A stretch of 64,000 nucleotides of DNA from Thermodesulfitimonas autotrophica (lineage in GTDB: Bacteria; Bacillota; Desulfotomaculia; Desulfotomaculales; Ammonificaceae), in assembly GCF_003815015.1 (NCBI RefSeq), contig NZ_RKRE01000001.1:70460-134459 (forward strand), written 5' to 3'. The notes under the pieces were generated by a model that did not search any database, was not told the origin of the DNA, and saw nothing but the letters and a program-made list of their open reading frames with translations. A program made the translations under genes and the position numbers. This document shows, piece by piece, positions 47,274-55,564 of this stretch (its first letter is position 1; each line of letters begins with the position of its first letter).

Positions 47274-47519
47274 GCGCTCGGAGTTGCACTGAACAACGTT
47301 TGTGGCTCCGGGGATCCCACCGGTTGAAAACTCTCCCAGCCCGACCTAACTTCCTTCCGGCGGAAATTTTCGGCCAAACCTTGCAGGAAGCTGGAGCCAT
47401 TTGGCGAATTGTTGATCAAACCAGCAGATAATAAACCATAAGCTCCGCAATTTACCCGGTATCAGTCGGATATAAGGTGTAGATACTTACTTCCCTTTGT
47501 CTCGGTGGGGGTGTGGTTG

Positions 47520-48371
47520 GTGGCGCCCTTTCCGCCCGAAAAAGGTGACTACAGCATCTATCTCTGCTCAGCGTCGTGGTTAGAAGCCTTGTACGCCCGC
47601 TGCCGCGCAGCAGGTGTGCCGTCTGAGCTGGTAAAACCCCGGTATATTTTGCCCCAAACCGCCCTCAATTCCCGCTGCAAAGCTAATCCGTCGCTTATCG
47701 CTTTAGCCGGCCGGGTCATCACCCCCGTCTGCTGTGCTGGCCCGCAAAGGCATTACATCTACATCCTCTGCGATCCGGAACTTGTGGCGCTCAAAATCTT
47801 CGCCGCGCCGGAAGTTTTGGCTGCCGCCGAAAGAGTTGGCGTCAAGCCCGGCACCATTTTCACCGAGGAAAGCTGCGGCACGAACGCCTTAGCACTGGCG
47901 CGGGAGCACCAGCGCCTCGTAGCCATCAGAGGCGAACAACATTACTGCAAGCTTTTCAAAGACTGGTGGTGCGTCGCCAGCCCGGTGAAGGATCCTGTCG
48001 GCAGAACCGTCGGCTACCTCGATATTTCAATGCACGCCGAGAAAGAGTTAGGTCTGGCCACGGCGCACTTGCAGACGTTGGTGGCCCGGATAGAGGACGG
48101 ATTTCTCCAGGCGGAGCTTCGCGCCCGCCAGAGAAATGGTGCCGCTCCTGCGCCATCTCGACTGCCGCCGGAGGTGGCCGAAAAACTCACGCCGCGGGAA
48201 CGGGAGATTCTTGAGCATTTAATTCTTGAGTTTACCAACCAGGAAATCGCCGCAAAGCTCTACTTGAGTCTGGAAACGGTCAAAAAACACCGCCGGAATA
48301 TCTACCGTAAGTTAGGCGTTCAAGAGCCACGCGAATTTCTGCGCAGGCTTCGCAACCGTTCTCTTTATTAA
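47520..48371 (+). CDS. GAF-like sensor with LuxR/NarL-type HTH
   Basis: One-component regulator of about 283 residues. The first about 200 residues resemble the sensory part of AcoR-type activators: FTEESCGTNALALAREH and a later VASPVKDPVGRTVGYLDIS are landmarks of that GAF domain. It is Cys-rich at the start (LYARCRAAG, NSRCKAN, VCCAG), which could bind a cofactor. The C-terminus is a GerE/LuxR HTH: LTPREREILEHL, FTNQEIAAKLYLSLETVKKHRRNIYRKLGV. No receiver domain. I prefer the GTG at 47520, eight bases after GGTGGGGG; in-frame starts reach back to 47505. Putative operators lie just downstream. Confidence 0.75.
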   Translation: MAPFPPEKGDYSIYLCSASWLEALYARCRAAGVPSELVKPRYILPQTALNSRCKANPSLIALAGRVITPVCCAGPQRHYIYILCDPELVALKIFAAPEVLAAAERVGVKPGTIFTEESCGTNALALAREHQRLVAIRGEQHYCKLFKDWWCVASPVKDPVGRTVGYLDISMHAEKELGLATAHLQTLVARIEDGFLQAELRARQRNGAAPAPSRLPPEVAEKLTPREREILEHLILEFTNQEIAAKLYLSLETVKKHRRNIYRKLGVQEPREFLRRLRNRSLY

Positions 48372-48448
48372 AACCGACGCTCCTATACACTACGCCTCCA
48401 CTAAGCTTATAGGCAAAAAGGCTATCTACCGCTGACCTGGTTTGTGGG

Positions 48449-48487
48449 TACCCACCAAGGGGTCATAAAAATACCCCCTAAGGGGTA
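48449..48487 (+). promoter_or_regulatory. Two tandem NarL-like 7-2-7 dyads
   Basis: TACCCACCAAGGGGTC (48449-48464) and TACCCCCTAAGGGGTA (48472-48487) share 13 of their first 15 bases and start 23 bases apart, about two helical turns. Each reads as two inverted heptamers separated by two bases; the second is a near-perfect palindrome and fits the NarL heptamer TACYYMT on one arm. The second copy abuts a -35 element. Binding by the upstream LuxR-type protein is inference. The second dyad alone could also act as a weak hairpin. Confidence 0.55.
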
Positions 48488-48488
48488 A

Positions 48489-48517
48489 TAGACACGCAAG
48501 GGTCGGCAGGCTATGCT
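48489..48517 (+). promoter_or_regulatory. Promoter next to the dyads
   Basis: TAGACA (48489-48494), 17 bases, TATGCT (48512-48517). The -35 begins one base after the second dyad, the geometry of class II activation. It would give a leader of about 125 bases to the decayed gene at 48652. Confidence 0.5.
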
Positions 48518-48651
48518 GTGGTAAAAAGCGGGAGCAGGAAGTTTTAAGTGATGGTACCGGGGGAAAGTTTCGTTAAGGGATTTCGGCGAGAAGTTTCATA
48601 GCAGGAAGGTTAACTCTGGTAACGGATTTGAGAGTTGGGGAGGAACAGCGA

Positions 48652-49186
48652 ATGTTAAAATCGTGCGGCCTGTTTCGGTGGGTACTATGTTTGCTCGTGC
48701 TTTCCCTAATGCTTCTGGTAACAACTAGTGGCGCATTTGCTCAGGATGTTAGCGTGCCGGGCGGTGCAACGGGAAGCTCCCTTGGCGGTTCAAAACGGAA
48801 GTCCAGTGACCCCTAACGCAACCAATGATGTTATTGCCCAGCCGTAAGATTGGTTTGCGAGCGCCGACATATACGCACCTACAACAGCAAAAACTAATAC
48901 ACTCGTTGATATATACGTTATAACGTACTCAACGCTGGGAGGGGTTTGGGCTTTCGAAGTTATTGACCTTAATGGAGTGAATGTATAGAGATTAAGTCAA
49001 TATGGCGGTTTTCTGCTGTATCCGCAGCCTGTTTTGGGGTTGCGGATACGGTGGTATTATTCAAGTTGGTTTAAGGAACGAAGCTTTTATGTTAAAAAAA
49101 CTAAGGCTGATTGGCTACTGGTTATATTCGTTATTTTATTCCCGTTGTCAGTTTATGTTAGTCTTAAGGCTATCCGGAGGCGATAG
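48652..49186 (+). pseudogene. Decayed gene for a secreted, membrane-anchored protein
   Basis: An intact start (ATG with GGGGAGG eight bases upstream) encodes a signal peptide, LLVLSLMLLVTTSGAFAQDV. The reading then breaks: the original frame stops at 48814, but the +1 frame from about the AAAA at 48792 continues as coherent protein (NGSPVTPNATNDVIAQP, then DWFASADIYAPTTAKTNTLV). It is interrupted by TAA at 48845 and TAG at 48986. It goes on to a C-terminal membrane helix (WLLVIFVILFPLSVYVSL) with a basic tail and a TAG at 49184. About 178 codons originally. It is AT-richer than its neighbours. Function unknown. Confidence 0.65.
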
Positions 49187-49451
49187 CTATGAGGATCCCC
49201 ACTTGGGCCGGCTATACTGTATGCTGCCCCCATAGAAGACCAGACAAGCGGCAATGGTAAGTTATATCTAAGCGACAGCGGGAGCGTCAAAAAGCGCCCG
49301 GTACCCGGAGAAGCAGCAGCTTCTCGCTGCGGTCCCCAAAGGGGCGGCCTTTGCAGGCTGAATCATCTTCTGCAAGCGGGGGGGGTGGTTGGGCAGCCAA
49401 AATTTCGTTAAGAGAGCGTTCCCAAAAACTAAGCATTGGGGAGGTAAAAAA
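49187..49451 (+). other. Hairpin-rich gap before the SLH gene
   Basis: A second small start (ATG 49189 with GGAGG eight bases upstream) opens a 23-codon frame ending at 49260. The +1 frame then reads YAAPIEDQTSGNGKLYLSD, so another broken small gene is possible. From 49300 there are hairpins: GAGAAGC/GCTTCTC (49308-49325), CCCC/GGGG and TTGCAG/CTGCAA (49351-49375). They may form the leader of the SLH mRNA. Confidence 0.35.
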
Positions 49452-50798
49452 ATGGTGCGACGGGTTTCTGTGGCATTGTTGCCGCTGCTGTTGGCGATCT
49501 TCCTGTGGGTGCCGGCGGCGCTGGCTGCTGGCCCGGTCTCGGCGGACGATTTGCTTTCCGTTCTGCCGCAGCCGCCGGCGGAGGGACAATTGGCAACGCG
49601 GGCTGATTTTGCGGCGATGCTGGTGGAGGCGGCCGCGATCCCGCAAAGCCAGGTGAAAGGCGAGGTGGCACAAGATGTGGCCCCTGACGCCTGGTACGCC
49701 GGAGCGGTGGCTACGCTGAAAGAAAAAGGCATTATGAGCGGCTATCCCGGCGGCACCTTGCAGCCGGAAAGACCGGTGACGCGCACCGAGGCGGTGGTCC
49801 TCGTGGCGCGGACCTTCGGCCTCTTCACCACCATCAGTGCCCCTGAGGCGGGTCCCCTGCCGCAGGGCCACTGGGCAGGTTCGCTTTACAACTGGATGTA
49901 TAGCCAGGGAATCGCCCCGGCAGCAGCCGCGCCGGAGGAAAGGCTCACCGTTGCTGAGGCGGCGGCTTTCCTGAGCCGGGTCTTCGGCAGCGACCCGGAG
50001 GCGTCAGCAATCGTTGAGAAAAGTGCGGCGGCTATGGCCAAGGTGACCGCCTTTCGGGGCAAAACGACCATGGATATCGCCACGCGGCTGCGCCCCGGCG
50101 TTAACCTTGAAGTGGGATCGGCACACATAGAGGCTACCACTACCTTCCAGGCACCGGGGAATATAGCGTCAACGAGCCGGCTTGATACGGTGATAGAAGG
50201 CAAGCCGGTGTCGCTATCCAGTGACTTTTATGTGGTTGACGGCAACGTCTACTTCGGCCTTACCGATCTGCAGACGGGGAAGAAGGTCTGGCAGCGGTTC
50301 CCGCAGGAGTTCGGGCAGGCATTCACCGAGGCCATGGCGAACACGCGCAACCAGGTTTTGCCGCCGGAGCTGAGACCTTACCTCCACTACCAGTTGCTCG
50401 GGACGACAAAAGTCGGCAACCGGGAGGTTTACGAGATCGGGGCCTACGGCCGGGTGGACGACCCCGCCCTCTTCCTGAAGGCACTGGGCAAGGGCGGCGA
50501 GGGGCTGCAGAAAATGATGCCGACGGCCGACTTTTTCCCGGCCATCTCCTACTGGGGGCGGCTCTACATCGGCAAGGAGGACCTTCTCCTCTACGGCGGC
50601 GACCTCAAAACGGTAGCCGTGTATAAAGAGACGATGGGCGGACAGCCGAACCCGCTGGAGGCGATCGAGACGGTGATGCACCTCACGGATTACGCGTACG
50701 GCGGCGGGATAACGGTGGTCTTGCCGCCGGAGGCGGCGAACGCGCCGGAGGTCACGCTGCCCCCGGCAGGGGAAGGAAACGCACCGGAGCAAAAGTAG
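49452..50798 (+). CDS. SLH-domain surface protein
   Basis: A secreted 448-residue protein: signal peptide to about residue 26 (LLPLLLAIFLWVPAALAA), then S-layer homology motifs at about 45-185 (TRADFAAMLVEAA, DAWYAGAVATLKEKGIMSGYPGGTLQPERPVTRTEAVVLVAR, GHWAGSLYNWMYSQGI). These anchor it to the wall. The C-terminal about 240 residues are a beta-rich domain (TFRGKTTMDIATR-like start, FYVVDGNVYFGLTDLQTGKKVWQRFP) resembling LolA/lipoprotein-type folds. The ATG at 49452 has GGGGAGG upstream. Its cargo is unknown. Confidence 0.8.
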   Translation: MVRRVSVALLPLLLAIFLWVPAALAAGPVSADDLLSVLPQPPAEGQLATRADFAAMLVEAAAIPQSQVKGEVAQDVAPDAWYAGAVATLKEKGIMSGYPGGTLQPERPVTRTEAVVLVARTFGLFTTISAPEAGPLPQGHWAGSLYNWMYSQGIAPAAAAPEERLTVAEAAAFLSRVFGSDPEASAIVEKSAAAMAKVTAFRGKTTMDIATRLRPGVNLEVGSAHIEATTTFQAPGNIASTSRLDTVIEGKPVSLSSDFYVVDGNVYFGLTDLQTGKKVWQRFPQEFGQAFTEAMANTRNQVLPPELRPYLHYQLLGTTKVGNREVYEIGAYGRVDDPALFLKALGKGGEGLQKMMPTADFFPAISYWGRLYIGKEDLLLYGGDLKTVAVYKETMGGQPNPLEAIETVMHLTDYAYGGGITVVLPPEAANAPEVTLPPAGEGNAPEQK

Positions 50799-50815
50799 AA
50801 TGACGTAAAAAAGCG

Positions 50816-50846
50816 CAGGCTCCGGTCTGGAAAAGACCGGAGCCTG
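50816..50846 (+). terminator. Strong hairpin after the SLH gene
   Basis: A perfect 13-bp stem (50816-50828 with 50834-50846) on a GGAAA loop, 17 bases after the stop. No U-run follows, so it may terminate imperfectly or protect the 3' end. Confidence 0.6.
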
Positions 50847-50912
50847 ACGGTTCTGAGATATCCCTGATCAAAGAAAGGGGGACAGTTAGCTTAAATTTCG
50901 AGAATTACTCTC

Positions 50913-51249
50913 TTGACAGAAGGGTTGTGCTGTAAGAAGTACTCATCGGTGGGGGAGGCACTGCCCCCGCCGGGGGAGAAAGATTTTAGGTAAATATGGC
51001 AGGAAAATTTCCGGCCGGCAGCGAAGCATCAGGGTAAGAATTTGGCTGTTCCTCCATATTTAGGATTTAGGTTGGCTTATCCTGCCGGTGGGGGTTCGTT
51101 TATCCCCCTGACCGGCTTCAGCCGGCAACGTTTCTTCAGCTCGGAAAACGCGGTAAAGGGGGGATGAAAGCAGCGCGCTGTTTGAAGAGCCGGGGGCAGG
51201 GGTGGCTGTTTTACGTCTGTTTTTTATTTTTCAGGGGAGGTGGTTTTGA
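50913..51249 (+). promoter_or_regulatory. Long structured leader of the subtilase gene
   Basis: A 450-base gap without a gene. TTGACA at 50913-50918 is an exact -35 but lacks a clear -10 at the right distance. Two GC-rich hairpins follow: one around 50948-50971 (GGGGG/CCCCC) and a strong one at 51084-51116 (GCCGGT plus GGGGG pairing with CCCCC and ACCGGC). GCCGG recurs at 51011 and 51121. No riboswitch class was recognised. RBS GGGGAGGTGG lies before the ATG at 51250. Confidence 0.4.
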
Positions 51250-52491
51250 ATGCGATTCTTGCGTAACTGCCTTGTTCTGGGTTTGATTTTAAGTCTCGTT
51301 GCGTTTACGGGACCCGCCTTGGCGATGGTTGCTAAACCGCTGGCGGGTGCGGGGGACGGAGCGTGCGCGCCGGACCGGGTGCTGGTGAAGTTTAAGGAGG
51401 GTGTGGACAAGGCTGCGAAAGGCCGGGTGCACGCGAAGCACGGCGGCCGGGTGGTCGGGGAGATTCCGGCGTTAGGCGTGCAGGTGGTGGCGGTGCCTGC
51501 GGGTTCGGTTAACGAGAAGGTAAAGGCTTACAAGGCTGAGAGCGCGGTCGACTATGCCGAGCCGGATTATGTGGCCACCGCTGTTGGCATTCCCAATGAC
51601 CCGTACTTCGGCCAGCAGTGGGCGTTAAATAACATTGGCCAGACCGGAGGTACGCCCGACGCGGATATCGATGCTCCGGAGGCTTGGGATGTGGTGCCGG
51701 GATCGCCGGTGGTAAAAATTGCCATTCTCGATACCGGCATCGATCAGGATCACGAGGAGTTAGCGGCGAAGATCGTGGCCAACGCGAATTTCAGCACTAG
51801 CACGACGGTTGACGACCTGTTCGGGCACGGCACCCACTGCGCCGGCATCGCGGCCGCCGCCGCCGATAACGGGCTCGGTGTAGCGGGCGTGGCTTACGGG
51901 TGCGGCCTGATGAACGTGAAGGTGCTGGACGATACGGGGAACGGCTATTACAGCGGAATCGCCGCTGGGATTGTCTGGGCGGCGGACAACGGCGCAAAAG
52001 TCATCAGCATGAGTTTCGGCGGTACGCTGCCTTCTATTACTCTGCGAAATGCGGTGAATTACGCTTGGCGCAAGGGGGTGGTGCTGGTGGCCGCGGCGGG
52101 CAATAATAACACGGCTAAGCCACTCTACCCTGCCTATTACGCGAACTGTATCGCCGTCGCCGCTACGGACGCGAATGACCAGAAGGCTTCCTTCTCTAAT
52201 TACGGTAAGTGGGTTGATGTGGCGGCGCCCGGGGTAGACATTCTTTCCACCCTGCCCAACCATGCCAGCGCTATTGGCAGCTATTTCGGGGTGGCCGATT
52301 ACGGGTTGCTGAGCGGAACCTCGATGGCTACCCCGCACGTAGCAGGTGTAGCGGCGCTTGTCTGGAGTACGCCGTACGGGACCAGCAACCTTGCGGTGCG
52401 GACGCGCGTTGAGAGCACGGCGGATAAGATCCCGGGAACGGGCCTTTACTGGGCTTACGGACGGGTAAACGCGGCCCAGGCGGTATGGTAG
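51250..52491 (+). CDS. Secreted subtilisin-like serine protease (S8)
   Basis: A 413-residue subtilase. Signal peptide to about 25 (LVLGLILSLVAFTGPALA); inhibitor-I9-like propeptide (about 35-115) with DRVLVKFKEGVDKAAKGRV. The catalytic domain follows with the triad Asp in ILDTGIDQD, His in GHGTHCAGI and Ser in SGTSMATPHVAG, and the oxyanion Asn in AAAGNNNTA. It ends with the catalytic domain and carries no extra anchoring module, so it is probably released. Possible roles are nutrition or surface-protein processing, given the SLH neighbour. Confidence 0.95.
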   Translation: MRFLRNCLVLGLILSLVAFTGPALAMVAKPLAGAGDGACAPDRVLVKFKEGVDKAAKGRVHAKHGGRVVGEIPALGVQVVAVPAGSVNEKVKAYKAESAVDYAEPDYVATAVGIPNDPYFGQQWALNNIGQTGGTPDADIDAPEAWDVVPGSPVVKIAILDTGIDQDHEELAAKIVANANFSTSTTVDDLFGHGTHCAGIAAAAADNGLGVAGVAYGCGLMNVKVLDDTGNGYYSGIAAGIVWAADNGAKVISMSFGGTLPSITLRNAVNYAWRKGVVLVAAAGNNNTAKPLYPAYYANCIAVAATDANDQKASFSNYGKWVDVAAPGVDILSTLPNHASAIGSYFGVADYGLLSGTSMATPHVAGVAALVWSTPYGTSNLAVRTRVESTADKIPGTGLYWAYGRVNAAQAVW

Positions 52492-52518
52492 AGAGCCCGG
52501 GCGGTATAGTAGGGAATC

Positions 52519-52615
52519 CCCCATGCCGCTTAATAGCGGCACCACGAAGGATGAAAAATGGTATTTTCGGGGTAGTCGTTCACGACGATTAATCGTCGCC
52601 ACCGGGGATGAAAAT
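52519..52615 (+). repeat. Two copies of a hairpin-plus-tail motif
   Basis: Copy A has GCCGCT/AGCGGC around TAAT (52525-52540), then ACCACGAAGGATGAAAA. Copy B has CGACGA/TCGTCG around TTAA (52583-52598), then CCACCGGGGATGAAAA. Stems differ in sequence but are both 6 bp, with the same loop size and a shared tail ending GGATGAAAA. It looks like a REP-type or CRISPR-repeat-like unit, but there are only two copies 58 bases apart. Confidence 0.5.
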
Positions 52616-52644
52616 TAATTGCTTGTGCATTAATCTTCTATAAA

Positions 52645-52665
52645 CGTTGAACGTTGAACGCTGAA
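52645..52665 (+). repeat. Triple 7-base tandem repeat
   Basis: CGTTGAA, CGTTGAA, CGCTGAA in tandem, with a further GGTTGAACG near 52692. Simple repeat in gene-free DNA between the subtilase gene and ytxC. Confidence 0.55.
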
Positions 52666-52717
52666 GGGACCCCAAAGGTCTGTCAGTATAAGGTTGAACG
52701 TCCATTTTTAAGGTAGT

Positions 52718-52787
52718 GAGCCATCCTTTATCCCTCTTGGTGGTTGAGATTGTGACATTTCTTATCTGCCAGAGGGAGGGATGGCTC
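52718..52787. repeat. 70-base imperfect inverted repeat
   Basis: GAGCCATCC (52718-52726) pairs with GGATGGCTC (52779-52787); inside, TCCCTCTTGG (52731-52740) pairs with CCAGAGGGA (52769-52777) with one bulge. The loop is 28 bases. It could be a large hairpin or the fused ends of a small mobile element remnant. No transposase is nearby. The rest of the gap to 52973 holds nothing recognisable. Confidence 0.5.
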
Positions 52788-52973
52788 TCCTGCTTAAAGC
52801 CCCACCAATTTTACACCATCATAATGGACCCAACTGCGACTGGCGGATTCCTACTTTAAAGATTCGCCCCCTGGCGCATAACTTTTGTTCTCGGGAAGTA
52901 CTCCTGTACCGGTGGCTATTTTTTGTTCTGGACGCATAGATTGCGGCGTAAATCTCGGGAGTTGGGGTAAGGA

Positions 52974-53783
52974 GTGGAAATCGTCTTCTGTATAACCCGC
53001 AGTTTCCGGCGGGATTTCTTGGGCGTCTTACGAAGCGAAGTGAGACTGCTCCGGCGGGAGCGATTGCGCTGCCGCCTTGGGGAGGCCGGTAGCGGTATCT
53101 TCCGGCTTAAGGTACTCTTCCAGAACCAGAATGACGAGCGCTATCTCCGCTTGCGGCTTGCTCGCGTGGTAGGAGATTTCCTGTCCCGGTACCTTTTAGA
53201 AAGCCGGACAGCGGGGCTCTTACGTCACCGGGGCTATAGCGGGTCCAGAATAGCTGAAGTAGTTAAGCAGCGGCTTGAGCAAGAGCAGGCGCTTCTGTCC
53301 CCCGTGGCGGCGGCTGTGGGGCAAGTGGTGCGCGAGTACATAAAAGAAGCGAACTGGGTCGATTTGCAGGGCCTTTTACACTTTCGGCTCCGGCAAATCG
53401 ACCCTTTGGTCAACCAGATCGTCTGGCAGGTAGCCGACGATATACTTTTCGAAGAAGAGTGGCGGGAATTTATTTCTTATTTGCGCTCCTTCCGGCGCCG
53501 TCGCCTTAATGGTAACCGTTCCGTTCACTGTTTAAATACCGCAGCCGGCGGCTTCCTTTTGTGCGACGGGCGCGGCCGGGCGCTCAAAACGATACCGGTA
53601 CCTCCTTCTGACGCTTGGGATCACGAAGACCTGCTCATCGGGTCGCTACTGGAGATGGGGGCCGTGAAGGTCACTTTTCACCGGTATACGCCTTCGCTAC
53701 CGGCGACAAAAATTATGCACGCGGTTTTCCGCGTCCGCCTTTGTTCTGGGTGCCGGTTTTGCCGTGGTAAACGATCTAAATAG
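52974..53783 (+). CDS. ytxC: YtxC-like sporulation protein
   Basis: A 269-residue protein matching the general pattern of YtxC, a sporulation-associated family. Arg-rich helical N-terminus; LARVVGDFLSRYLLESR; a central HFRLRQIDPLVNQIVWQVADDILFEEEWREFISYLR; a C-terminal half with GSLLEMGAVKVTFHR; and a CSGCRFC tail. GTG start. It converges with and overlaps the ACT-domain gene on the other strand by eight bases. Role in sporulation is inferred from the family. Confidence 0.7.
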   Translation: MEIVFCITRSFRRDFLGVLRSEVRLLRRERLRCRLGEAGSGIFRLKVLFQNQNDERYLRLRLARVVGDFLSRYLLESRTAGLLRHRGYSGSRIAEVVKQRLEQEQALLSPVAAAVGQVVREYIKEANWVDLQGLLHFRLRQIDPLVNQIVWQVADDILFEEEWREFISYLRSFRRRRLNGNRSVHCLNTAAGGFLLCDGRGRALKTIPVPPSDAWDHEDLLIGSLLEMGAVKVTFHRYTPSLPATKIMHAVFRVRLCSGCRFCRGKRSK

Positions 53784-54207
53784 CGTAAACTTCTTCCGGT
53801 TCCGGAACCTTAAAGCCAGCCTTGGTTAAAGCCGCTATGGCCCTGGCCGTGTCATTTACTTTGAGGAGCACCAGCGCCTGGTTCGCGCACTGGGCGACAA
53901 AGGCGTAAAGGTACTCGATGTTGATGCCGGCGGCTTCCAGAGCGCTTAAGGCAGGAGCCAGGCCGCCCGGCCGGTCGGGAACGGCTACGGCGAGAACTTC
54001 GGTAGCCGAAACGGTGAAGCCGCCTTCCTTTAAGGCCTGGTAGGCTTTATCGGGTTGGTCGACGATGAGGCGTAAGATGCCAAAGTCGGAAGTGTCGGCA
54101 ATGGCCAGTGCCCGGATGTTGATGCCTTTTTCCGCCAGGAGCCGGGTGACGGCAGCGAGCCGGCCGCTCTTGTTTTCGAGAAAGACGGATACCTGCTTGA
54201 CAGCCAT
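53776..54207 (-). CDS. Tandem ACT-domain protein
   Basis: A 143-residue protein of two ACT domains: VKQVSVFLENKSGRLAAVTRLLAEKGINIRAL (1-70) and LAVAVPDRPGGLAPALSALEAAGINIEYLYAF (about 71-140). ACT domains bind amino acids. Homologues occur next to phenylacetate-CoA ligase and indolepyruvate oxidoreductase genes, as here, and may sense aromatic amino acids. Last gene of the minus-strand operon, 36 bases after the ligase. Confidence 0.88.
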   Translation of the reverse strand: MAVKQVSVFLENKSGRLAAVTRLLAEKGINIRALAIADTSDFGILRLIVDQPDKAYQALKEGGFTVSATEVLAVAVPDRPGGLAPALSALEAAGINIEYLYAFVAQCANQALVLLKVNDTARAIAALTKAGFKVPEPEEVYAI

Positions 54208-54243
54208 CTTGCATCCCTCCGTTTTTATTGTGGTTGCATCCGG

Positions 54244-55545
54244 TTACTTTAAGAGGTCGCGCTTATCCCAGACACGTTTAGCCTTGCCTTCGCTGCGTTG
54301 GATGGTTTTGGGCTCCACGAGTTTTACCTTAACCGAAATCCCGAGCACGCTTTCAATCTCGTCGTGGATGCGCCGTTCGAGTTCTTCAAGCCCTTTTACC
54401 TCGTCACGGAAGAGGGCTTCGGAAACCTCAACCCAGACTTCGAGGGTGTCGAGGGACTTTTCCCGGTCCACCACGAGCAGGTAGTGCGGCTCGGTCTGGC
54501 CGATAGAGAGGAGGACGCTTTCGATCTGGGTCGGGAAGACATTGACACCGCGGATGATGAGCATGTCATCGGTGCGCCCGGTGACGCGGGCCATCCGGAT
54601 ATGCGTTCGCCCGCAGGGACAGGGTTCGTCGATGAGCCGGGAAATGTCGCGGGTGCGGTAGCGGATGACCGGGAAGCCCTGCTTGGTGATCGTGGTAAAG
54701 ACAAGCTCTCCCTGCTCTCCCGGCGGCAGGACCTTTCCGGTTGCGGGGTCGATGATTTCGGGGATAAAGTGGTCTTCGCAGATATGAAGGCCGTTCTTGC
54801 AGAGGCATTCGCTGGCTACACCGGGGCCGATGATTTCGCTTAAACCGTAAATGTCGATGGCGTCTATTTTAAGTTTTTCCTCGATTTCCCGCCGCATGTT
54901 CTCCGACCAGGGTTCGGCACCGAAAAGACCGGCCCGGAGCCGGAGGCTTTCCCGCGGGATACCGCTCTCCCGAAGGACTTCGGCGATGTAGAGGGCGTAG
55001 GAGGGGGTGCAGCAAAGTACGGTGGTGCCGAAATCCTGCATCAGCATGATCTGGCGCTTGGTATTACCGCCGGAGATCGGGATCACCGTGGCCCCGAGCT
55101 TCTCCGCGCCGTAATGGAGCCCGAGGCCGCCGGTGAAGAGACCGTAACCGTAAGCCACCTGCACCACGTCGTCAGGAGTAGTGTTAACGGAGCCAAGGGT
55201 ACGAGCTACAACCTCTGCCCACGTAGCGATGTCTTCGCGGGTATAACCAACTACGGTTGGTTTTCCTGTGGTTCCGGAAGAGGCGTGAATGCGAACGATT
55301 TCCTTCAAGGGCGCGGCAAAAAGACCGAAGGGATAGTTGTTACGCAGGTCGTCCTTGAAGGTGAAGGGTAGGCGGGCGAGATCATCGAGCGACTTGATGT
55401 CTCCCGGTTCAAGCCCGATGGCTTTAAATTTTTCCCGGTAAAACGGCACCTTCTCGTACGCGCGGCGGACTGTTTCTTTGAGCCGCTGCAGCTGGAGCTC
55501 GCGGAGTTGCTCGCGGGGCATCGTTTCGACTGCGGGGTTCCACAT
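54244..55545 (-). CDS. paaK: Phenylacetate-CoA ligase, copy 1
   Basis: AMP-forming acyl-CoA ligase of 433 residues. The P-loop-like motif is [16 protein letters not shown] near residue 90. The adenylate site is [14 protein letters not shown], then [29 protein letters not shown] and the late catalytic Lys in [10 protein letters not shown] take the ATG at 55545 ([14 protein letters not shown]) with GGAGGT upstream. It activates arylacetates, probably those made by the neighbouring IorAB. Confidence 0.92.
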   Translation of the reverse strand: MWNPAVETMPREQLRELQLQRLKETVRRAYEKVPFYREKFKAIGLEPGDIKSLDDLARLPFTFKDDLRNNYPFGLFAAPLKEIVRIHASSGTTGKPTVVGYTREDIATWAEVVARTLGSVNTTPDDVVQVAYGYGLFTGGLGLHYGAEKLGATVIPISGGNTKRQIMLMQDFGTTVLCCTPSYALYIAEVLRESGIPRESLRLRAGLFGAEPWSENMRREIEEKLKIDAIDIYGLSEIIGPGVASECLCKNGLHICEDHFIPEIIDPATGKVLPPGEQGELVFTTITKQGFPVIRYRTRDISRLIDEPCPCGRTHIRMARVTGRTDDMLIIRGVNVFPTQIESVLLSIGQTEPHYLLVVDREKSLDTLEVWVEVSEALFRDEVKGLEELERRIHDEIESVLGISVKVKLVEPKTIQRSEGKAKRVWDKRDLLK

Positions 55546-55564
55546 AGCGTAATACCTCCATACG

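Noticed and set aside
48986-48988. TAG read as pyrrolysine in the broken secreted gene
   Set aside because: The same frame also contains a TAA and needs a frameshift, so decay is simpler than recoding.
52519-52615. Possible CRISPR array
   Set aside because: Only two units, stems differ in sequence, no regular spacers and no cas genes in the window.
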